From JAUIIK01 sp963709995 (lineage in GTDB: Bacteria > Chloroflexota > Chloroflexia > Thermomicrobiales > CFX8), in NCBI GenBank assembly GCA_963709995.1, contig CAVPYN010000001.1, positions 62,001-126,000 of the forward strand: a stretch of 64,000 bases of DNA, given 5' to 3'. The notes below the pieces were generated by a model. The model had not been told where the DNA came from, made no database searches, and worked only from the letters and a program-made list of their open reading frames with translations. Position 1 is the first letter of the stretch. Each line of letters opens with the position of its first letter. The position numbers and the translations under genes were made by a program. Shown here one piece after another: positions 8,862 to 17,117 of this stretch.

Positions 8862-9689
8862 ATGCGTGTGTACATTACGGTCGACATCGAGGGAATTGCC
8901 GGGATCATCGACTTCAGCCAGGGTGATCCCGAGGGCGGGGCCGACTTCATGCATGGGCAGCGCTTGATGACGCTGGAAGCGAACGCCGCCGTCGAAGGCG
9001 CGTTCGAAGCCGGCGCGACCGAGGTGGTCGTTAACGACGGTCATGGCAAAGCGCGCAACATCCTTCCGGAGCTGATGCACCAGAAGGCCAGGTTGATCCA
9101 GGGGCGAGTCAAGCCTCTCGGGATTTGCGCGGGGATCGATGACTCCTTCGATGTCGCCCTGGCAGTCGGTTACCACGCGCCGCCGAGCCGGGCGGACGGC
9201 ATCCTGAATCACGCTTACCACCCGTTCCTGCTCACCTGGGCCGGGGTCGAATGGGACGAGGTTGGGCTGGTTGCCGCGGTTGCCGGGCATTTCGACGTTC
9301 CGCTCGCGCTGGTGACCGGCGACGATGCGACCATCGAGCGTTCGCGAGAATTGTTGCCCCCTCACATCGGCGTGGCCGTCAAGAAGGGCTTGACCCGTTT
9401 CGCGGCTGATAGCCTGCACCCCGTGGAAGCGCGAGAGCGGATTCATACCGGCGCGAAAGAAGCAGTCGAACGCCGTCGCGAGTTCGAACCATTGCGTTTC
9501 GATGCCCCGATCGTCGTTGAAGAGACGCTCTATTACAGCCAGCAGGCGGACATGGTCATGATGATCCCGACGATGGAACGGGTGGACGGACGGACGGTGC
9601 GTTATCAAAGCCAGTCAGCACTCGAGGCCTACCAGACCTTCATCGCTACTTCGATCGTTGCTCAGCATCCGAACGTGACCGGGGGCTGA
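8862..9689 (+). CDS. dppA: M55-family D-aminopeptidase (DppA-like)
   Basis: The zinc peptidase begins MRVYITVDIEGIAGI, whose Asp and Glu are family metal ligands. It also has VVVNDGHG and AVGYHAPPSRADGILNH, where the His residues complete the site. Bacillus DppA removes D-amino acids from short peptides and forms a decamer. Length is 275 residues, and AGGAGTG upstream of the ATG supports the start. The gene stands alone, facing away from the sigma factor cluster, and its C-terminus (SIVAQHPNVTGG) looks complete. The physiological substrate is probably cell-wall-derived or imported D-amino-acid peptides. Confidence 0.85.
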   Translation: MRVYITVDIEGIAGIIDFSQGDPEGGADFMHGQRLMTLEANAAVEGAFEAGATEVVVNDGHGKARNILPELMHQKARLIQGRVKPLGICAGIDDSFDVALAVGYHAPPSRADGILNHAYHPFLLTWAGVEWDEVGLVAAVAGHFDVPLALVTGDDATIERSRELLPPHIGVAVKKGLTRFAADSLHPVEARERIHTGAKEAVERRREFEPLRFDAPIVVEETLYYSQQADMVMMIPTMERVDGRTVRYQSQSALEAYQTFIATSIVAQHPNVTGG

Positions 9690-9805
9690 AACCGAGAGCG
9701 TCGCCGCCATCGAAGCCACCCCAATATTCAGCAATACCTGGAGAAGATGGTTAGCAATCAGGATGAAGGGTGAAACGAGGTTGCTCGTGACACTCTCCCG
9801 CATCG

Positions 9806-10784
9806 CTACATCAACGCATCCTCGGACTCCTGGTCGGAGGCGTGGAGGTGGTCAGTGTTGATCGCGATGTGCGCCACGTCGCCAGGGCGCAGACGCACGG
9901 GGGGATCGACGCGCGCGACGATTGGCTCCGGGCCGGGACCGGTGAGGTGGAGCAGGATCTCCGCGCCTAATGGTTCAACGAGTTTTACTGGTAGCCGCAA
10001 TGTGTTGTGCTCTTCGACTCGTTCAGCGATAGTCGACGGTCTCGATATCCTCGGGTCGGATGCCGACATTGACCTCGATCTTGTCGTGCGCTTCAAACAC
10101 ACCGCTGCGGGATGCCGGTACTTCCAGCTTGAAGTCGTCACTCGCCTGCACCGAGAGACTTCCGTTGATCTGGATAATACTGGCCGGAAAGATGTTCATT
10201 GCCGGGCTGCCGATAAAGGTGGCGACGAACTGATTCTTTGGATGGTCATAGAGGTTCTGGGGCGTGTCGAGTTGCTGGAGCAGACCGTCGCTCATCACGG
10301 CGATCCGGTCGCCCATGGTCATAGCTTCGACCTGGTCATGGGTAACGTAGATCGTTGTGACGCCAAGCCGTCGTTGGAGTTCGATAATTTCGGCCCGCGT
10401 CTGAACACGGAGCTTTGCGTCCAGGTTCGAGAGCGGTTCGTCCATCAGGTACACCTGTGGCTCGCGGACGATCGCCCGGCCAAGGGCTACACGTTGCCGC
10501 TGCCCGCCGGAGAGCTCACGGGGTTTGCGGTCGAGGAGATCTTCAGGCCCCAGAATGGGTGCGGTATTCTGAACCCGTTCGGCGATCTGTGATTTGGAGA
10601 CACGCTTGAGTTGCAGGCTGAAACCCATATTCTGGCGCACTGACATATGAGGATAGAGCGCATAACTCTGAAAGACCATTGCGATGTCGCGATCTTTTGG
10701 ATCGAGGTAAGTGACATCCCGGTCGCCGATGAAGATCCGGCCACGGGAGATGTCCTCAAGTCCCGCGAGACAGCGGAGGGCGGT
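9806..10784 (-). pseudogene. UgpC/MalK-type ABC transporter ATPase, N-terminus missing
   Basis: The ATPase of a sugar-type importer is recognisable from ALRCLAGLEDISRG through Q-loop MVFQSYALYPHM, signature LSGGQRQRVALGRAIV, Walker B VYLMDEPLSNLDAKLR, and the TOBE domain (VGIRPEDIE). After a frame break near 10020 it ends LRLPVKLVEPLGAEILLHLT to the stop at 9806. Homology stops at 10784, in the middle of Walker A: the sequence is right from TALR onward, but the GPSGCGKS part and the roughly 40 residues before it are absent. No permease or binding-protein gene adjoins it. This is a truncated gene or an assembly junction, not a working ATPase as written. Confidence 0.8.
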
Positions 10785-10941
10785 ATACGCTGGAAATGCA
10801 GATTAGGCTGCCAGTGAGAGGTGTTGTTGGCGCACTCAGCGGGTGAGCATGAGCTCTGCGTTGGTGTCGTTGCAGGCGGATCGAGCTGATTGGATGGCTG
10901 CCGGTTGCGTGGATGAATCTTTGGATGGCCGTGTTTGGCTG

Positions 10942-10979
10942 TTGACACCGGTCCAATAGCATGCCAATACTGGTCCAAT
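10942..10979 (+). promoter_or_regulatory. Candidate pdxST promoter with GGTCCAAT direct repeats
   Basis: A consensus -35 (TTGACA, 10942-10947) lies 17 bp before a weak -10 (CAATAC, 10965-10970). Two identical octamers GGTCCAAT occur at 10950-10957 and 10972-10979, 22 bp apart, or two helical turns. One sits in the spacer and one just after the -10. Direct repeats near vitamin B6 genes are typical binding sites of PdxR, a MocR-type GntR regulator. The assignment here is inference, and no pdxR gene is present in the window. Confidence 0.45.
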
Positions 10980-11070
10980 CAGGAGATCGCGCGACTGGCG
11001 CGCAAATGTCCAGCGCGGCAATTTTCCCGCGCGATCCTGCTACGCATGAACCGAGATGGAGGAGGTTGGC

Positions 11071-11985
11071 ATGAGCAACGGACAGGGATCGGAAAACGGG
11101 CGGACGCAGACGTCGACCTGGCGGACCAAGGCCGGGCTGGCGCAGATGCTCAAGGGCGGCGTGATCATGGACGTCGTTACCCCGGATCAAGCCAAAATCG
11201 CCGAAGATGCCGGCGCAGTCGCCGTTATGGCGCTTGAGCGGGTTCCCTCCGATATCCGTCGCGACGGCGGCGTTGCACGGATGAGTGATCCTGATCTTAT
11301 CCAGGGAATCAAAGAGGCGGTGACGATTCCCGTAATGGCCAAGGCCCGCATTGGACACTTCGTTGAGGCGCAGGTGATTCAGGCCCTTGGGATTGACTAT
11401 ATCGACGAAAGTGAAGTCCTGACGCCAGCTGACGATCGCTTCCATATAGATAAGCACCCGTTCGACATCCCCTTCGTCTGCGGGGCGCGCAACCTCGGCG
11501 AGGCGCTGCGGCGTATCGGTGAGGGCGCGGCGATGATTCGGAGCAAAGGCGAGGCCGGTTCCGGCGACATTGTCGAGGCTGTTCGCCACCTGCGCGAGAT
11601 CACCGACGGAATTCGCAGGCTGCAGGGTCTCCCGCGAGAAGAGTTGATGAGCGAAGCGCGGGACATCGGCGCGCCCTACGACCTGGTCGCCGAGGTGGCT
11701 GAGACTGGATCATTGCCGGTGGTGCTCTTCTGTGCCGGCGGCATCGCGACGCCAGCCGATGCCGGACTGGTGATGCAGCTTGGCGCTGAGGGCGTGTTCG
11801 TGGGGTCCGGCATCTTCAAATCCGACAACCCGCCTGCCCGTGCCAAAGCGATCGTCGAGGCGACGACGAACTACCGTAATCCGGAGATCATCGCCGAGGT
11901 GAGCAGGGGGATTGGCGCGGCCATGCGCGGCCTGCACACCGCGATGTTGCCCGAATCTGAGTTGCTCGCCAAGCGCGGCTGGTAA
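11071..11985 (+). CDS. pdxS: Pyridoxal 5'-phosphate synthase, PdxS subunit
   Basis: PdxS condenses ribose 5-phosphate, glyceraldehyde 3-phosphate and ammonia into PLP. Expected residues are present: GGVIMDVVTPDQAKIAEDAG, the Schiff-base Lys in PVMAKARIGH, the second Lys in MIRSKGEAGSGD, and the phosphate loop LFCAGGIATPADAGL. The reading frame is intact at about 304 residues. I chose the ATG at 11071, because GGAGGAGG lies 5 bases upstream; an ATG at 11056 would place that ribosome-binding site inside the gene. pdxT follows and supplies the ammonia, so these form the deoxyxylulose-independent B6 pathway. Confidence 0.97.
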   Translation: MSNGQGSENGRTQTSTWRTKAGLAQMLKGGVIMDVVTPDQAKIAEDAGAVAVMALERVPSDIRRDGGVARMSDPDLIQGIKEAVTIPVMAKARIGHFVEAQVIQALGIDYIDESEVLTPADDRFHIDKHPFDIPFVCGARNLGEALRRIGEGAAMIRSKGEAGSGDIVEAVRHLREITDGIRRLQGLPREELMSEARDIGAPYDLVAEVAETGSLPVVLFCAGGIATPADAGLVMQLGAEGVFVGSGIFKSDNPPARAKAIVEATTNYRNPEIIAEVSRGIGAAMRGLHTAMLPESELLAKRGW

Positions 11986-11997
11986 CAATGTTTTCGA

Positions 11998-12030
11998 CGC
12001 AGCCCGGCCGGGCCTTCGTGCCGGGCTGCG
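11998..12030 (+). terminator. Hairpin between pdxS and pdxT
   Basis: A perfect 11-bp inverted repeat (11998-12008, CGCAGCCCGGC, with 12020-12030) closes an 11-nt loop and is followed by TTTCT. It could attenuate transcription into pdxT or stabilise the 3' end of the pdxS message. The T-run is too short to be sure of termination. Confidence 0.5.
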
Positions 12031-12067
12031 TTTCTATCCGCACGACGTTGACAGGAGGTAACCGGCG

Positions 12068-12694
12068 ATGGTGATGATCGGCGTGCTCGCGGTTCAGGGC
12101 GCATTCATCGAGCATATCCGCAAGCTCGCCCGGCTCGGCGTCGAGACCCGGGAGGTGAGGCTCGCCAGCGATCTGGAAGGACTGGATGGCCTGATCATTC
12201 CCGGAGGCGAGAGCACGACTATCGGGAAGCTTATCGATCGCTTCTCGCTGCGTGATGGGATCTTGGAGTTGGCCCGGACTCAGCGTCCGATCTGGGGTAC
12301 CTGCGCCGGGTTGATCCTTCTCGCTCAGGAAGTCGATGAAGACACCCGGGGGAAGGAACAACCACTTCTACGGCTCATGGACCTGCGGGTGCGCCGCAAT
12401 GCCTTCGGCTCCCAGCTCGATAGCTTCGAGACCGACCTGAGGGCCCCTGAACTGAGCGATGCTCTGATTCCGGCCGTGTTCATCCGCGCTCCGGTCGTTT
12501 CGGATGTAGGGCCGGAGGTGGACGTGCTGTCACGTCTGGATGACGGGCGGATCGTCGCCGTGCGCCAGGGATCGCTGATCGGCACCTCATTTCATCCCGA
12601 ACTGACTGACGACGACACGTTCCACCGCTGGTTCGTTGATCTGGTGACTGGCGTAAAGGAACATTCGCAGGCTGAAGCCGCGAGGGTCGGCTAA
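12068..12694 (+). CDS. pdxT: Pyridoxal 5'-phosphate synthase, glutaminase subunit PdxT
   Basis: PdxT hydrolyses glutamine and channels ammonia to PdxS. Class-I glutaminase features are visible: GVLAVQGAFIEH at the N-terminus, LIIPGGESTTIGKL, the nucleophile Cys in GTCAGLILLA, and the His/Glu pair in SFHPELTDD. The protein has 208 residues, slightly longer than usual because of an extra C-terminal tail (KEHSQAEAARVG). A strong ribosome-binding site (AGGAGGT) precedes the ATG. It lies 80 bases after pdxS with a hairpin between. Confidence 0.96.
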   Translation: MVMIGVLAVQGAFIEHIRKLARLGVETREVRLASDLEGLDGLIIPGGESTTIGKLIDRFSLRDGILELARTQRPIWGTCAGLILLAQEVDEDTRGKEQPLLRLMDLRVRRNAFGSQLDSFETDLRAPELSDALIPAVFIRAPVVSDVGPEVDVLSRLDDGRIVAVRQGSLIGTSFHPELTDDDTFHRWFVDLVTGVKEHSQAEAARVG

Positions 12695-12765
12695 GCGAGG
12701 TTCGCCACCAGCGCCGCGTTCCCGCTGGATGTCGTGTTCCGGCCGCGCAGTTGCTGCCGGGCCTG

Positions 12766-13929
12766 CTATTGCCCGGCAATCGTTCCAAGCCCGGCGATGA
12801 TGCCTGCCAGCAAGGCGGCGCGGCGTGGCAATGAATCGACCAGGACGTACTCATCACGGCTGCAGCTGTTCGCTCCTTCGGGCCCGAGTCCGTCGAGCGT
12901 CGGAATGCCCATGCCGCCGGTGAAGCTTCCGTCCGAGCCGCCTTGAGACGATACGCCATCCAGCGCTACCCCAAGTTCGCGGCCGCACGCCTGGGCCAGC
13001 CGGAGCATCTTCAGCGTGCCCTCATTTGCCTCGAATGCTGGCCGGGTAACGCCGCCGCGCATCGTGGTCGTCGTGCCGGGGACGTACTGGCGGCTGGCTA
13101 TTTCTTCAACCTGCCCCAGCAGTTCATCTCCCAGCGTCGTCGTCGGGGCACGCAAATCGACGCTGATCGTCGCCCGGTCGGGGATCACCTGCCGGGCGCT
13201 TCCGCCGCTGATCGTGCCGACGTTGACCAGGACGCCGCGCTGGGGATCGTTCAGCGCATTGAGCGCCAGGGTCTTGTGGGCGATCTCCTCGATGGCGCTG
13301 GCGGCCCGATCGTCCGCGTAGATCGTGTGGGCCGTCCGACCGGAAACGTCGAGATAGACTGCGCCGACCATGCTTCGCTGGATGCACAGGTTGCCGTTCG
13401 TCCGGGCCGGCTCCATGACGACAACCCAGCCCGCCTGTTTTGCCAGATCTTCGATATGCTGCCGTCCCGTCGGGCTGCCCAGTTCCTCATCGGCAGTCAT
13501 GAAGACCGTGGTTTGGGCTAATCCATAAAGACCAAGCTGGCCGAGGGCTCGGAGGGCGTTGAGGAGAACAACCCAGCCACCTTTCATGTCGAGAACGCCG
13601 GGTCCAAAGGCTCGCCCATCTTCAATCCGAAAAGGATTCTCGGCGAGCGTCCCGGCGGGCCAGACCGTGTCGAGATGGATCAGGGCCAGCAGGCTGCCCG
13701 ATCCGGATCCGGCGCGCCGGGCGACGAGGTGATCCCCGCATCCCGCCCCCGGGACGCGATCAATCGTGAAGCCCAGATTCTCAAAAGCCGGAGCAAGCTC
13801 CCTGCCAACGCGATTGACCCCGTCGACATCGTAGGAGCCACTCTCGATCGCGACATACCCCGCGAGTTCGGCGATCATGGCGTCTTGCCGCGGTTGTAGC
13901 CACTCCAGCGCGTTGTTCGTTGCACCCAT
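12766..13929 (-). CDS. M20-family metallopeptidase (glutamate carboxypeptidase-like)
   Basis: This is a dizinc exopeptidase of the CPG2/ArgE/DapE superfamily, 387 residues. It has ALIHLDTVWPAG (His ligand, catalytic Asp), FGPGVLDMKGG (bridging Asp) and TADEELGSP (catalytic Glu and ligand Glu). The dimerisation lid contains MVGAVYLDVSGRTAHTIY. The start at 13929 is supported by GGAGAAGG 6 bases upstream. One oddity: near the C-terminus family members normally have His in (A)HSxDEY, but here the residue is Cys (NSCSRDEYV). The last zinc ligand may therefore be Cys, or the bases there are wrong. The substrate is probably an acyl- or glutamyl-amino acid. Confidence 0.85.
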   Translation of the reverse strand: MGATNNALEWLQPRQDAMIAELAGYVAIESGSYDVDGVNRVGRELAPAFENLGFTIDRVPGAGCGDHLVARRAGSGSGSLLALIHLDTVWPAGTLAENPFRIEDGRAFGPGVLDMKGGWVVLLNALRALGQLGLYGLAQTTVFMTADEELGSPTGRQHIEDLAKQAGWVVVMEPARTNGNLCIQRSMVGAVYLDVSGRTAHTIYADDRAASAIEEIAHKTLALNALNDPQRGVLVNVGTISGGSARQVIPDRATISVDLRAPTTTLGDELLGQVEEIASRQYVPGTTTTMRGGVTRPAFEANEGTLKMLRLAQACGRELGVALDGVSSQGGSDGSFTGGMGIPTLDGLGPEGANSCSRDEYVLVDSLPRRAALLAGIIAGLGTIAGQ

Positions 13930-14190
13930 CGTGCCTTCTCCAATCCTTCTTCCACGATGTCGTAGCGTCACGACATCAGTGAAGCACGCAAACGCATTCC
14001 AGGTGGCACCCGGCCCTGTCATGCAGGTAGGGACGTAGTTGGGAGGCATGCTCTCCTCCTCGCTGCCTTAGACGACACAGTGTCGCCGAATGCCTTGTTC
14101 TGGCTGGGCGTGGAGGCAACATTCTGCTAGAAATGCGGAGAGTTCTGCAAGTTCACGATCCACCAATCCCGACCATTTTGACCGGGATTT

Positions 14191-14227
14191 TGTGAGAAAT
14201 ATCACAGACATTGTGACGATTTTCACA
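14191..14227 (+). promoter_or_regulatory. Two CRP/FNR-type sites upstream of nosZ
   Basis: TGTGAGAAATATCACA (14191-14206) and TGTGACGATTTTCACA (14212-14227) both fit TGTGA-N6-TCACA, the recognition pattern of CRP-type regulators. Their centres are 21 bp apart, so both lie on one face of the helix, about 100-135 bp before the nosZ ATG. The rest of the 397-bp gap between the M20 gene and nosZ holds nothing else I can identify. A CRP-superfamily activator responding to oxygen limitation or nitrogen oxides is likely. The classic FNR/DNR half-site TTGAT is not present. Confidence 0.65.
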
Positions 14228-14326
14228 TAGCATTCTAGCGAAGAGTTCGTGGTGAGCGGGTGGTGAGCGCTTCGAACGAACCCTGGCGCTTGCAGCATGT
14301 GAAATGATGACAGAGAGGATCCCAGA

Positions 14327-16391
14327 ATGGGACCGGAAACGAAACCCAGAAGCACTGTTAATCGCCGGAACCTGTTGAAGGGAATAGGCGCAACAGCGAT
14401 CGCTGCACCAATCGCTGGCGTGGCGCTTTCGTCATGTGGCTGGTGGTCAGATGACGATGATTCTGAAGACAGCGATGATGCCGAAGCCAGTCAAACGAAC
14501 GGTTCCACCGGTCTATCGGCTTCAGCGCAAGAAGTTGCCGACGCTCGTGGCTTCACTCCCGACGACGTCACCGCGGCGCTGAAATCGTATGTCCCTGGCG
14601 GTCAGCTGGATGAATATCTCATCTTTGCCTCGGGTGGGCACGGTGGGCAGGTGCTGGTTATCGGCGTGCCGTCGATGCGGCTGCTGAAGGTCATCGGCGT
14701 GTTCACGCCAGAGCCGTGGCAGGGTTTTGGTTTCTCCGACGAGACGAAGCAGATACTCGCCGGAGGCAGGATGAATGGGAAGGACATTTCCTGGGCGGAC
14801 ACCCACCATCCGGCGCTCAGCGAGACCAATGCTGAGTATGATGGTGAATGGCTGTTCATCAACGACAAAGCCCACGCCCGGATGGCCGTGATCGATCTCC
14901 GGGACTTCGAGACCAAGCAGATCGTCAAGAACCCGCACTACATCAGCAATCACGGCGGCGCGTTCGTCACTCCGAACACCGAGTACATCATCGAAGCGAG
15001 CCAGTACGCGACCCCGTTCGGCTGGGAATACGCCCCGCTTGAAGAGTTCAAAGAGAAGTATCGCGGGGCGATGACGCTCTGGAAATTCGATCGGGAGGCC
15101 GGGCGCTTCGTCACCGAAGAGTCCTTCTCCATTGAACTCCCGCCCTACTTCCAGGACCTGAGCGACGTTGGCCGCGGCCCGAGCGCAGGCTGGGTGTTCT
15201 CCAACTCCTTCAACACGGAGATGGCGACCGGCGGGATCATGGAGGGGCAACCGCCGCTCGAAGCCAGCGCCTCCCAGAGCGACATGGACTACATGTCGGT
15301 CATCAACTGGGAAAAGGCGGTTGAGGTCTTCGAGGCTGGGAAGACCGAAGACATCATGGGGATGCCGATGATCCGCATCGAGACCGCGGTCGAAGAGGGT
15401 CTCCTCTACCAGATCCCGGAACCCAAGAGCCCGCACGGCGTCGATGTTACGCCGGCCGGAGATTTCATCGTCATCTGTGGAAAGCTCGACCCGCATGTCA
15501 CCGTCTACAGCATGGAGAAGATCGAAGACGCCATCGCTGCTGGGGGTTGGGAAACGGACGAGTTCGGCGTTCCGATTCTTTCGTTCGACGACTGCGTCGA
15601 GGCTCCAGCTTGAGCTTGGTCTTGGCCCGCTTCACACCCAGTTCGACGACAAGGGTTACGCCTACACCAGCCTCTTCCTCGATAGCGCCGTCGCCCGCTG
15701 GACAGTCGGCAATGCGGGCGAACCGGATAGCTGGCAAGTGGTTGAGAAGCTCTCGGTGCACTACAACATCGGTCACCTGACGGCCTGCCACGGTGATACC
15801 GCGAAGCCAGAGGGCAAGTACCTCATCGCGTTGAACAAGTGGGCGATCGACCGCTTCAGCCCGGTTGGACCGCTGCATCCGCAGAACTTCCAACTCATTG
15901 ACATCTCCGGCGACACGATGCAACTGGTCTACGACTCGCCGATCGGCATTGGCGAGCCGCACTATGCTCAGACGGTCCGGGCGGATGTGCTGAAACCGTG
16001 GGCTGTCTATCCGGAGACCGGTTGGGATCCGCTCGCTCAGGCGCCATCCGAATTCGCGACCGTTCCAGGCGAAGAAAGCATTGATCGTCGATGGCTCCAA
16101 CGTCACGGTGAACATGACCTCGGTGCGCAGTCACTTCACTCCGGACATCGTCCGGGTCAAGGAGGGTGACTCGATCACCTGGCACATCACGAACATCGAC
16201 ACGGCCCAGGACGCAACCCATGGATTCGCAATTCCTGGTCCCAACATCAACCTCAGTATCGAGCCAGGCGAGACCACGTCCGATCTCGTTCGAGAGCTGA
16301 CCGGGCTGGTGTCTACCCGTTCTACTGCACCGAGTTCTGCTCGGCGCTTCACCTGGAAATGATGGGATACTTCATCGTCGAGCCGGCCTGA
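14327..16391 (+). CDS. nosZ: Nitrous oxide reductase, Tat-exported lipoprotein (frame breaks)
   Basis: NosZ reduces N2O to N2. The N-terminus has a twin-arginine signal (NRRNLLKGIGATAIAAP) ending in a lipobox (ALSSC), followed by an acidic linker. The propeller carrying the CuZ histidines includes ADTHHPALSETNAEYDG and NPHYISNHGGAFVTPNTEYI. The CuA domain ends in YCTEFCSALHLEM, with both Cys, His and Met ligands intact. The frame runs to about 15600, shifts into a second frame to about 16075, a third to about 16290, and returns near 16305 to reach the stop at 16389-16391. With all copper ligands kept, I regard the shifts as indel errors. Most clade II (atypical) NosZ enzymes use Sec signals, so Tat plus lipidation is notable. 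Confidence 0.92.
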
Positions 16392-16415
16392 CCTGTTCTT
16401 CCTTGCCGGCCGCCA

Positions 16416-17117
16416 ATGCGACGGCCGGCAAGGCAAATTCCTAATGGAGCCTATACGGATGATTGCCATAGAGAGCCAGGAAGAGCACCGACCTCAACAT
16501 CGGATACCTGGACACAGATTGCCAAAAGAGCTCGAATTGAAACGCGAGCGGATTATTTGCAGATTGGACTACTCGCCGGCGCCGTGATAGCGCTGGTCGC
16601 CTCGATATTTCTTCCATACTGGTCGATCACGCTCCACGCCCCGCAGTATCCGGGCGGATTGCAGGTACAGATTTACGTTGACCATCTCACCGGGGATGTT
16701 AGCGAGGTGGATGGCCTCAATCACTACATCGGCATGATGACGCTGGAAGACGCCGCGTCCTTCGAGCGGACACTGGCGAAGATCGCTCTTCCAATCATTG
16801 CGCTCCTCGCCCTTGCATCCTTCTGGATTCCAGGGCGCTGGAAGTGGCTTGCCGTGCTGCCAATGGTTATCTATCCGATCGCATTCTTCGTGGATCTGTT
16901 CATCTGGCTCTACTATGCTGGCCACTCGCTCGACCCGAACGCGGCCTTGAGCAACTCGATCCAGGAATTTACTCCCCGGATTCTCGGGACCGGAATAATC
17001 GGCCAGTTCTCGACTGAAGCCAGTTTCTCCTGGGGTTTCTACCTGGCGATCGTGGCGTCCGTCGCCGCAATTGTGGCAACGATCCTCGCCCGGAAGTCGG
17101 CGAGTGCTGAACAATAG
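16416..17117 (+). CDS. Conserved membrane protein in the nosB position
   Basis: This protein of about 233 residues lies 24 bases after nosZ. It has a first helix (LLAGAVIALVASIFLPYW), then an extracytoplasmic part with SITLHAPQYPGGLQVQIYVD and GLNHYIGMMTLEDAA, then three more helices. The pattern APQYPxGL...NHYIGM is, to my knowledge, typical of a small membrane protein that follows nosZ in clade II clusters. The His and Met residues could bind copper or contact a quinol. The first 40 residues are unlike a normal start, so the true start may be further in, or an indel lies upstream. The stop overlaps the start of nosD. Confidence 0.65.
   Translation: MRRPARQIPNGAYTDDCHREPGRAPTSTSDTWTQIAKRARIETRADYLQIGLLAGAVIALVASIFLPYWSITLHAPQYPGGLQVQIYVDHLTGDVSEVDGLNHYIGMMTLEDAASFERTLAKIALPIIALLALASFWIPGRWKWLAVLPMVIYPIAFFVDLFIWLYYAGHSLDPNAALSNSIQEFTPRILGTGIIGQFSTEASFSWGFYLAIVASVAAIVATILARKSASAEQ

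Noticed and set aside
10756..11589. 277-codon minus-strand frame over pdxS
   Set aside because: It overlaps pdxS, which is certain, and is only the antisense reading of it.
14522..15496. 324-codon frame antisense to nosZ
   Set aside because: The plus strand holds NosZ copper-site motifs. The antisense product has no recognisable feature.
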